Shown here one piece after another: positions 34,503-43,528 of a stretch of 64,000 nt of DNA. This stretch comes from Tausonia pullulans. Lineage: Eukaryota > Basidiomycota > Tremellomycetes > Cystofilobasidiales > Mrakiaceae. The stretch lies in the NCBI GenBank assembly GCA_951802195.1, contig OX637623.1:1488001-1552000 (forward strand). Reading direction: 5' to 3'. The notes under the pieces are model-generated. The model was not told the origin of the DNA. It saw only the letters and a list, made by a program, of their open reading frames with translations, and did not search any database. Positions within the stretch are counted from its first letter, which is position 1. Each line of letters starts with the position of its first letter. The translations under genes and the position numbers were made by a program.

Positions 34503-36744
34503 ATGGAGGTCATCCCCTGGACCCCCGAAGAGCTCGAGGCTCTCGAGTCCCTGACCCGAACCTGGCCTCGCGGCTCACCTAAGTGGCACGATGAGCTCTT
34601 CTGCGCAACCTGGTTCATGCGACCCGTTCTGCGCGCCCGGAGCGTGCAGGAAGTCATGGACTGGGGTCGCAACCCTCCTCCACCACCGCCTACGGAAGAT
34701 GACAACGAACGGTGAGTTGAAGCGAGTGAGAGAGAGGACAGGACACTGCTGGAGCACTAGCTCAACTCTCGCCGTCGCCAGCTTCCATCCCCTCAACTTC
34801 ACCGTCCCAGCGAACGCCCCGAGACCAACCCGCTCCATCTCGTCCTCGGGGTCGTCCTCGCGGCTCCTCGAACGCGCCATCGCCGCCTCGCTCGAGACAC
34901 CTTCGGTCCGGCAGCAGCAGCAGCTTCGTCCTCCACCACCATCAGTCTCAGCGCGCGACCGCCTCACCGCCCCCCAGCTCGTGTCGACCTCATCGCGACG
35001 CTCCGAACCCCTCCCTTCAGCCCAACCCCGGTGCTCCTCTGGCCGCTTCGCTGCACCCTCCTCCTCTTTCGACTCGATCTCGGGGACGGCGACCTCGGCC
35101 GGGACTCACCGAGCAGGCGCCACCCTCTCGCGCGCCCCCTCCGAGGTCTCTTCCTTCTCCGGCCTCGACTCTGTCCCAGGCACGCTGGTCGACCCGGCAA
35201 CGTCGGCGGCATCCTCGTCGAGTTCACAGACTTCCATGGCCCGCTCGATCCTCCTCAGCCTCCCTCCGAGCTTCAGCACGTCAGATCCGCTCGTCTCACT
35301 TGCACTCAACATTCTTGCCGGCGCAGGTTGCGGTGGCACCATCGGCAATGCCGAAAACACACGCCCGACTGCAGCGACAGACCGGTTCATCTTCTTGCCC
35401 TCGGAGGATGGGCAGGAAATCTTCCAGGGGTCCGGTCTTTCCCTTGGCGCTGGTGGGAACCAGGCGAGCACGGGTGAACGAGGCGACTGGCTACGCCTGC
35501 CGGGGAGCCTTGTCCCTCCCCAGGTTGGAGCTCAGGTCGCCCGCTCTTCTCGCAGCGTCGCAAGCGCTGCTGCTCCCCTCCCTTCTCGGTCTGAGAGATC
35601 AGCATCGAGGACCCCGGCACCTGAGCCAGAAGCCGAAGCAGTAGAGCCGCCGCCCTCGGCTTCGACCCCCGCTGCGGCGTCAACGACGACGCCTTCCGTT
35701 CACCAGACCCCCTCATCTTCAACCAGCCGCGAGGAAGGCATTCTCACCCGATCGCGGTCCAACACCCTTGACTCGTCCACTGACGGTGAATCTCGCCCGC
35801 GACGCCGTCGACGGACCCGCACAACGTCCTCGTCCGAGGCATCTGGATCGCCGCATCTCCCGACGCCGCCTCGCTCGGCGCGCGAATCCGAGATCCACTC
35901 GTCGACGGAAGATCTCCCTATTGCTCAAAGGCGTCCCGTACGTGCTGCGGCAGCCGCGGCAGCCGCCACAGTCGAGCCGTTGCCTCCTATCGTCCGCCGC
36001 TCCGTCACGGTCTCCCCACGGACTTCCTTCTCACAACGGACTCGACCGTACTTGGGCCATTCGGCGTCTTCTCCTCCTCTGCCTCTAGCCTCCTCCTCTT
36101 CTCGCCAGCGACTCTCTTCTCCTTCAGTTGACGACGACCCCCGCCGGTCCTCCTCCCCCGTTCGCTCGGTGCGCCCCAGGCTAGGCTCCGCCGCCCGAGG
36201 GGACACTGACAGCGACGTCGTCCGTCGCACCCCTCGCCGAGCGAGTACCCTCCGCGTCTCTCCTGGTCTTAGAACGTTTTTCTCCGGCGAGGACGAGGGT
36301 GGCGTGACACTTGCCTCGCGCCTCGGCTTGAGGTCATCTGTAGGCGCGGACGCTGCTCACTCGACTCGTCGGTTGAGTCTGCCGCGAACAGGCAGGCGGC
36401 CCTCTCCTGCCGTCATGTCCGCTCCTCAAGGACTTCCAACTCCTCCCACTGCCTCCCGAGTCATCCCTCGCCTTCCGCTTCCCTTCGCCCCTTCTTCCTC
36501 TCGTGCGCTACCACCACCTTCGACCTCTGCAACCCCTTCCCCTCTCCTCCGTCCACCTCCGTCAGGCTCCGCCCGCTCCGCTTTCTCCACCGCCTCGTTC
36601 GCCTCCGATGCCAGCTCCACCACCGATCTCCCCATCGCCTGCGTCCCGCCTCCGGCCTACTCAAAGGTTGGCCGAGACCCTACGGGCATTGTCGTGCTGC
36701 CCCCGCCCAGGAGGCGACGAGGTGGTGGGGGAGGAGCGGCTTGA
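34503..36744 (+). CDS. Uncharacterised Ser/Pro/Arg-rich protein with a short conserved-looking N-terminal block
   Basis: Start ATG 34503. The first exon encodes a compact, Trp-rich block (EVIPWTPEELEALESLTRTW, WHDELFCATWFMR, SVQEVMDWGRN) that loosely resembles a SANT/Myb-like helical unit. After one intron (about 34711-34791) the remaining 650 or so residues are disordered: Ser-rich, with repeated [13 protein letters not shown]-like basic patches, an Ala run (AAAAAAAATVEP) and many SP/TP sites (SLPRTGRRPSP). It ends in a basic/Gly tail (PPPRRRRGGGGGAA). No catalytic domain seen. Probably a regulatory or scaffold protein, but that is a guess. Codon use stays GC-rich, so the long frame is real. 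Confidence 0.68.
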
Positions 36745-37733
36745 TGTTTTTACTTTTCTTTGCTTTCGATTTTCTTCATCCCGGTATGTTGTTATAAGGA
36801 CCTCTCCTCACACGCTCATTGCATCTTCACACGCGCACACATTCACGTTCCCACTTTGATTAGAAACACTCTTACACTCGCTTTATCCTTTGCCACTCTG
36901 CATTGAGTTGACCTTTCAGCCTCGTGTGCTATTCATGATTGATTTGTCGTCTTCTCTTATTGTGACGTTCAGAGATTGGCGCTTAAGATCATGAAAGATA
37001 GATGCGAGACAAGCAGCGCAGGATAGGACATGGGACGGGGAAGGTACAAGGCAGAGAAGAGAGGCCAAGAGGGACGTGACTACAGGGAGATGGGACGGCG
37101 TGGAGCCATAATGAAAGTACAACAGGCAAGATATCAACGAAGTAGAATGGAGAGTAAGCAACACTAATGAGGAAGATTGGACTGGGGAGTAGAGCAAAGG
37201 GAAACAATCAAGCTGATGTGCGCTCTTAAGCACGGCTGCCAGCTCCACCGTTGTTCCACTGAAGGTCGGCGACTTGAAGTCGAACTCGAAGGAGGGGGCT
37301 GCTGCTTTGCCGTCATAGTGAGTACTGGCGTCAAGGTCGGTTCGGAGGATATAATCGACATATGCTAGTATAATCGGCAGGAAGAGGTGGCCGAGGGGAA
37401 GGATGGTGCGAGAGCAAGCCGAGAGCTCACCAGTGGTTGAGGCTGCACCGTTGAGAGGCCTCGCGATTTCTTATTCATCACTCAATGCGCTTGGTACATT
37501 TCTCTACGACCATGTTCTCATGCTGGTCCATTGTTCAAGATGAGCAGCTACATTTGACGGCACGGGAAAAAGCCCGATCTCTCTTTGTTTGCAATCTTCC
37601 CTGGCTTGCATATCTTTGTCGTCATATTCATCATCGGCAAGCCGCCGTCCAAGGGTGGGTCCCATAACATAACAGGGGAGAGGGAGGTGAAGGAAATACT
37701 GAGGGGGAGAGGGGAAGGAAGCGGGTGAGACGC
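36745..37733. other. Convergent 3' intergenic region, about 990 bp
   Basis: Lies between the tail of the Ser/Pro-rich gene and the eEF1B-alpha stop. AT-richer than most of the window. No convincing gene or RNA seen. It probably contains both 3' UTRs and polyadenylation sites. Confidence 0.45.
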
Positions 37734-39260
37734 TTAAAGCTCTATGGGCGTACCCAAAAAGGAGCACAATCAGCAAGTGTTCCTCATGTGGGTTAAGTGA
37801 ATGGAAAAAGAACTGACTCTGCATCGCGACGACGTCTGAGTAGAACAAAAAGATGTAAAACGATGTCAGGATGGTCCAGGATTATCAGGGGTTATCAGGG
37901 TCGAAAACGGACCGGTCGACTGGACGTCTGATAGGTATAATACAGGCCAGTCAGTTTCCGCGCCATTTCCTTTCTCAACGTATAGATCTCATAGAACTTA
38001 CAGTCCTCGAACTCAGCGCACTCTTCCTGAATCTGGTCGAGGGAGACGTCGTCGGTGATGACGAGGGTGATCTGGAGCTTCTTGACTCCGTAACCAATGG
38101 CGACGAAGGTCGAGGCACCCCAGACGAGGCCCTCCTTCTCGATCGAGCGGACGGAAGCCTCCAAGGCAGCAAGGTCGGTCTCGTCGTCCCCTAAATGAGA
38201 TTTGAATCAGCAGAGGACAAGATACGGAGGATGAAGCGAACGCACATGGCTTGACGTCGAGGGTGACAACGGACTTGCCGACGGCGGCGGGGCCCTTGGC
38301 AGCCTTCTTAACGTTGTAAGCCGCGACACGCTCAGCCTTGATGCGCTCGCGCTCAGCGTCCTATGAAGAGGGAAGATGGTCAACAAAGAAGCGGCGCGAT
38401 GAAACGGCCAGCGGGTTCGTACCTCCTCCTCATCGTCAGAGCCGAAAAGGTCGATGTCGTCCTCGTCCTCCTCCTCAGCGGCAGGAGCAGAGGCCGAGGC
38501 ACCACCGAAGAGCTTAGCTCCAGCAGCGGCATCTCCGGGGAGCTGATAGGGGGGGAAAGAAAGGGGCAGTGGTGAGCACGTGGGCATGGGAGGTGAGACG
38601 TCAAGATGGAAGGAAAAAAAAAGGTAGCGCATGTGCCCCTGCCGACTCACGTCCTTGAACTCAGTCTCGTAGGACTTGATATGCTCGTACCAGCGGGCAG
38701 TGTGGGGGTACTCAGAGGCCGAGGGGGCGGCTGGGATAGAGGGACAGCGAGTGAGACGCTGAAAGACTGGAAAGAACCCGGTCTAGGGAAGGCTTGCTCA
38801 CTCTTGAGAGCCTCGAAGACGCCGACGTCGGACTGCGAGGGCGCGTGGCTTCGTTGAACAAAGGGGATGACAAAGTCAGCGTTTCGTTCGGTGGACAAAG
38901 GAAACAAGAGGAGGCGAGTATGTAGGAATCAGAGAGCTTGGAAATTAGGTATCCTCAATGCAGCTGTCGGGGGTCTTACTTCCCTGGCTAAGAAACACGG
39001 ACCAAAGCTTGTTGTTCATCACTTTGGAGAGAATGATCGCTCAGAGGGCTCGGCGACAAAGGTCGCCTGGCCATGAGGTGGGAAGATGTCGAGAAGGAGA
39101 CACGAGATGGGGATGAGAAGGTCGGCGTGGTTGACAGGCTAGCGCGAAGGCTGCCCTTGACCACCACGAGCCGGATTGAAAGGAGTCTGAAAACTGACCC
39201 GTCAATGTAGGAGCGGGTGGCGAGGTGCTCCTCGAGGGATTTGAGGTCGGAGAAGGCCAT
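37734..39260 (-). CDS. EFB1: Translation elongation factor eEF1B-alpha (EF-1 beta), GDP/GTP exchange subunit
   Basis: Exchange factor for eEF1A in the cytosol. Start at 39260 ([21 protein letters not shown]); exon 1 is 39199-39260 and exon 2 begins at 38848, giving [15 protein letters not shown]. Then [16 protein letters not shown], an acidic CK2-type region ([18 protein letters not shown]), and the exchange domain ([58 protein letters not shown]). The C-terminus is assembled from three tiny exons: 37913-37927 (15 nt), 37818-37835 (18 nt) and 37734-37741 (8 nt with stop), giving DYVQSTDVVAMQKL, the expected fungal ending. The 350-nt first intron carries a U18 snoRNA. Divergent from SDH5 (394 bp between start codons). 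Confidence 0.95.
38925..39027 (-). ncRNA. snR18: U18 (snR18/SNORD18) box C/D snoRNA in the eEF1B-alpha first intron
   Basis: Inside intron 38849-39198, same strand as the host. Box C GUGAUGA is the complement of 39016-39022; box D CUGA is the complement of 38929-38932, about 94 nt apart end to end. Between them lies UUUGGUCCGUGUUUC, perfectly complementary over 14 nt to the universally conserved 25S/28S rRNA segment GAAACACGGACCAA. This is the U18 target, where yeast snR18 guides 2'-O-methylation of A649 and C650. A degenerate box D' (CUUA) follows the guide directly, where human U18 has CUGA. Budding yeast SNR18 also lies in the EFB1 intron and is of similar size. The terminal stem looks weak, so the exact ends are approximate. 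Confidence 0.87.
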
Positions 39261-39654
39261 GGTGAGGAGTAGAGAGGAAGGGAGAAAGGGAGGGGAGAGA
39301 TGGAGGTTGGGGTGACCAAGGGAGAACTTCAGCCGCAAAAAAAGAGTTACGGACGGCGCCAGCGGCAGAGAAGGCAGGAGAGGGGGACAGAAGGAAGGGC
39401 CATGCGCACGCGCATGATCCCCTTCATATCCTCGACTCTTGTCTGCAGTATATCAGGTGGGCAGAATGAAAATGCTAGACTGGGTGGTCTAGGGATGGGG
39501 GTTGCGCAGCTGAGATCGTACGACGTATGCCAAGAAAGAAGATCGACGACAGGACCTCCACACTCCTCCAGTTAGTTGTGACTGACTCCTGATCCCGATT
39601 TCGAGCCGGATCCCCATCCTAGCAACCACCAACCTCTCGTTTGCTTCCCTCGCC
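39261..39654. promoter_or_regulatory. Divergent eEF1B-alpha/SDH5 promoter
   Basis: 394 bp between opposed start codons. Pyrimidine-rich leaders on both sides. Presumably drives a very strongly expressed gene to the left. No specific site assigned. Confidence 0.5.
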
Positions 39655-40457
39655 ATGTTCTCCCGCTTCCCTCTCGTGGCCCGCCGGGCCTCCACCGCTA
39701 TCTCCGGCTCTTCCCCATTCTCCTCTTTCTTCGTCACTCCGGTCTCCCGACACTTCGCCTCCTTCTCAGAGCCGCCCGCGACGCTGCCGTCCTCCGCCGC
39801 TAAGGGCAAGCCTGTGGATCCGTACCCTCTACCGCTCTCACACCTGGTCTCGCAGGAGCCGCTCGAGTCGTCTATTGCAGACGAGACGGGGTTCACCCTC
39901 AAGCCGCTGGATCGATCTTATGAGGACCTTGAGACGACCCGCAAGCGGTTGGTCTACCAGGCCCGCAAGCGCGGCATGCTCGAGGGCGACCTCCTACTGG
40001 CGACGTTCGCTCGAGAGAAGCTCCACACGATGACCAAGGAGGAGGTCCAGGAGTTTGACAGGGCGAGTGGAGCGGTTGTAGAGATAGATGTGTCCATCGC
40101 AGTAGCTGGCTGACCGAAGCGCGCGCGCCACCCTGTCTGTTCTCGTCCTCGCCCTCGTCCGATCCTCGCCACCATCCTCCTCCCAGCTCCTCGATGAGCC
40201 CGACTGGGACATCTACTACTGGTGCACAAACAAGAAGCCCGCCCCGGAGCGCTGGGCCAACTCGCAGCTCCTCGAGCAGTGAGTTGTCTCCTGTTCCCCT
40301 TCTGGCTGGCTTGACTGGAGTGACTGATGTAGCGAGATTTGGGGTTCCTCTCTCTCTCTCTCTCAGGCTTCGTGTCCACACCCGGAACGAGGGCCGTGTC
40401 GTGCGCAAGATGCCTGCGCTCGACGAGGAGCCGACGGGTCTCGGTTCCAAGCAGTGA
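39655..40457 (+). CDS. SDH5: Succinate dehydrogenase assembly factor 2 (Sdh5/SDHAF2)
   Basis: Mitochondrial matrix factor required for covalent FAD attachment to Sdh1 of complex II. Start ATG 39655. The first 45 or so residues are Ser/Arg/Phe-rich without acidic residues (MFSRFPLVARRASTAIS), a typical presequence. Family core: DLETTRKRLVYQARKRGMLE, GDLLLATFAREKLHTMT, EEVQEFDR, LLDEPDWDIYYWCTNKKPAP, then LRVHTRNEG. Exons 39655-40062, 40187-40278 and 40367-40457. The first intron begins with GC (40063-40064) inside an otherwise good donor, a GC-AG intron. A (TC)n tract forms the polypyrimidine stretch of the second intron (40349-40363). Confidence 0.93.
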
Positions 40458-40761
40458 GCGAGCGCCACCGGGCTGCTCCGCGGGGATCTGCGTGTACGAG
40501 AGCGAGGGAGATGCGTTCTGTCCACGCATACATGTTTCTTTCGTACAATCACGGCTCCAGCCGCTCGCTTCGGAAGGATAGAGAGCGATGCTCGTTCCCG
40601 CCTCCTGTCAGTCAGCCCTGTCCGGGCGTTACCCGCGCGCCGACCTGTCAAGTCATCTTCGCCCTCCACCGCGATTCAATCGACACGACCTCCTTTCCAA
40701 CAACCACCATACATTTGCTCAAAAAGCACGCCTCCTCCTCTGCTCATCCCTCCCCAACAAT
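40458..40761. other. Intergenic, about 300 bp, SDH5 3' end and next promoter
   Basis: Short tandem spacing between two plus-strand genes. The last 100 bp are C/T-rich leader sequence. Nothing else seen. Confidence 0.45.
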
Positions 40762-41812
40762 ATGGGCTCCAAGAGCGACGACGCCCCCACTGTGCGTTGG
40801 CTGGTCATACCTGTCTTACTCCACGGGGGCGTCCTTGACATGCGTCGATCTCCACCCGTTTCTCATCCTCGCCGTCATTAGTCCCAACTGGGCGAAGAGG
40901 CAGAGTCTGTGCTTCCCTCGTCGTCGTCCTCTACTAGTCTCGAAAGCTGGCACTGACCCGGAGCACTGGAATGGGCAAGCCAGCATTCATGAAGCGATCC
41001 GCCAAGTCCACCGTCTGTCTCTTCATCCTGATCATCCTTCCATCCAAGCCTGAGACTCCTTATCTTCCCCCCTCAGTCGCCGCCCAGCGGAAGCAGACCC
41101 AGCAGAGGCAGGCCCTTCTCCTTAAAGCAAGGGAGGAAGCCAACCGCTTGGTGCGTACGAACTGAAAAGCGCGGCGAGCTCATTTCCGCTCCTTCCTTCC
41201 CCAACCCTCCTTCTTCCTTGCATCCGACATCTCTGACGCGGACTGTGTTCCTTGTGCTACAGAACAAGGCCTCGGATGACGCGCTAAAAGCGAAGCTGAA
41301 GCTTGTGTCCGTCTTCTCGTCCCGACCTGTCTGTCTGTCTGGCTGTCTGTCTAATCGATATCGACCATTGCTCCCAGGGAGACCGCTTACTGTACGCACA
41401 GGGCTAACCTCGTCAAGCTGGAGGCCGACGCCGAAGAGACCGCCCGCGACCTTGCATCCCTCGAGAACAACTTTTTCGTGCGTTTCCTTGGACATCCAGC
41501 TGCCCGTGTATATGCGCAGTGTCCCTGATCTTTGCACCATGTGTCTCCATGATGGGACCTCTTTCTCCTACACGCCAGGAGATCATAAACCAAATCCAAG
41601 ATGAGGAATTCAAAGGTCGAGCGACGACGGCGAAGGAGAGGGCTACAGCATCGGAGGCGCTCAGAATCACAGTGCTCGGTCAGCCCAGGCCGGATAACCT
41701 TGTTCCCAGAGAGAGAGAGGGAGCTCATATAAGTCAAATAGAGTCGATGAAGAAGGTTCAGGGGGCAATCGAAGCCGCCGAGAGGAGTGCCGCTGCGGAG
41801 GTCAAGCGCTAG
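40762..41812 (+). CDS. Small coiled-coil protein, function unknown
   Basis: Start ATG 40762 (MGSKSDDAPT); about seven small exons. Likely product: SQLGEEAESVLPSSSSST, then FMKRSAKST, VAAQRKQTQQRQALLLK, AREEANRL, NKASDDALKAKLK, ANLVKLEADAEETARDLASL, ENNFFEIINQIQDEEFK, KERATASEALRITVL. Heptad-like spacing of Leu/Ala with Glu/Lys/Arg runs through most of the chain, so it should form a long alpha-helical coiled coil. No catalytic motif or named family recognised. The Ser run before it and short introns (one about 44 nt near 40930-40975) leave individual junctions uncertain. The last exon, ending IEAAERSAAAEVKR, is clear; stop at 41810-41812. Confidence 0.6.
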
Positions 41813-42881
41813 GTCTAGGTAGATAGTGAAGTACAGACGAGGCGAGAGTGCTTATGTATGACAGAATATGACGAGAAGAAGTGCTCATTGTCGAAAGCAG
41901 AGATGGAGATTCCAAAGATCTAAATCACAGCGCAAAAGCCTCCCCCTATTGGCTGCGTATCTATGCCTCCCTCTCCTCTTCACACGCAATTGACAGTCGA
42001 CAGGCCCTGCTCCTTCTTACCCGCTCCTCTCCTCTTCTTCCCTCAACCACTTCTCTTTCCATCTACAACCCCCCTTCCTTCATTCACCTCTGCTTTCTCC
42101 AATCGTGCGCGCGTCACTTCTTCTCCTCGCCACCGCTGTTCTTTTCCTCGCCCTCGCTACTCTCATCGCCGAGAGATAGCAGACCTCTCATCAGCATACC
42201 AAAAAGTCTCTCAAGGTGAAGCTCACCAACTCGGGACACTTCAAGCGTGGCTTTGCCCCGGCCAAGCCGAGAAAGCGCGAGTGTGATGGTGTTCTGTGAG
42301 CGCGAGGTGTGTCCATCGGCGCGCTTAGTGTTTAGTATCTGCTCTTCGCTCGCGGGACCGGTGGGTGCGCGGGGCGTGCTCATCCATATATGTTAATGCC
42401 TCGATTCTTCCAAATGCCCCCACTTCTGCTAATTTTCTAACCAATCGGATTCGCGTCAATCGGGTCGACAACGATACTGTCCTCGGCCCTCGTTTATCTC
42501 TCTTCCTTCTCGCTCGCCTCACGAGATCACGCTGGAGCGGCCCTTTCAACCGGTCTCTCCGAGTTCCGGCAGCAGCGGGTCCGTATGTGTCAAGACCAAC
42601 ATCACCTTCCAGACTCTCCTCTGTGACATCGACTGTACCCGATGGGGCTCGAGCGGAGGGCACCATCACCTCGGTAAGTGGCGGCGGCGACAACGACGTT
42701 GTATGTATGCCTTGGTTTCATCGACTGGAAAGTCAGTCTCACAGCGGCTCAGATCTTCGACATACGCTTCACGGGAAAGTTCCTCGGCCTAGCTGTGCAC
42801 AACGGCGGACTCTCGCCTGAGGCACGCGGAGAAATCGCAGTCACAACTTATCCCTGGATGAGCCGTCTCCATGCTATGCGC

Positions 42882-42900
42882 GGGGGGGGGGGGGGGGGGG
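42882..42900 (+). repeat. G19 homopolymer
   Basis: Nineteen consecutive G. One of five homopolymer C/G tracts of 15 or more bases in this window. Confidence 0.9.
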
Positions 42901-43427
42901 ACAGCATTGATCTCCTCAATGGGCTTGGGCCACACGGTTCCAGAAGCGACGAGCCAGTTGGCCGGTAATATGTGGTTCAGTCAGCCTTCACAGTCAGGCC
43001 TGTGGATCGTTGGAGCCGGAGGGACCTTCTGCTGTATGGATCGATGGCAACGGACAACCTACCTGGTGCACCATGGTCGTGCTCACGCTCCTCTCAAGAC
43101 TTTCGTTCTTCGACTCGACCCCCTTCCAGTAGCCTCCCTGCAGTCCTTCTCCTCCTCACCTTCACATTCATTCAGGCTGTTCCTCTCGACATTATCCATT
43201 AGCTACACGGTATGACACCATCCTAGTAGACCAGTTTCTCCTTGAACGATCTGCACTTAGCCGAAGAGAGACAGACCCCCAGGAGGTTTCCCACCTGCTC
43301 GCCCAATCGCTTTTTCAGCTCAGTGGTACGCGCCTTCTCATTTCCAGATGAGTAACTGCCGAGAGGCCGTAGAAGAGTACATTATCAAGAAGCAGGAGAA
43401 GAAAGCATCCCCTTTCAGACCCAGAAC

Positions 43428-43462
43428 ACACACAAACAAACACACACACACAGACACACACG
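43428..43462 (+). repeat. CA-rich microsatellite
   Basis: Imperfect (CA)n with CAAA and CAGA interruptions, running into CG-rich alternation. Located within about 100 bp downstream of the ALY gene stop. Confidence 0.8.
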
Positions 43463-43528
43463 CGTGCGCGCGCCCCCGCCGTCTTCAGAACGCGCTGTCC
43501 TTTCTCTTTTCCTTCCTCTCCGTCGTCC

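Larger units (their letters stand above)
41813..43528. other. 1.7-kb gap with leader-like sequence and unresolved coding-like patches
   Basis: A C/T-rich, leader-like stretch (42000-42180) runs into a coding-like patch at about 42202-42299 (KKSLKVKLTNSGHFKRGF then APAKPRKRECDGVL) that ends at a good donor (GTGAGCGCG). Later patches with weak coding character (FDIRFTGKFLGLAVHNGG near 42750) cannot be joined with confidence. A G19 run is at 42882-42900 and a CA-rich microsatellite at about 43428-43462. Possibly an unrecognised or decayed gene on the plus strand. Confidence 0.3.
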
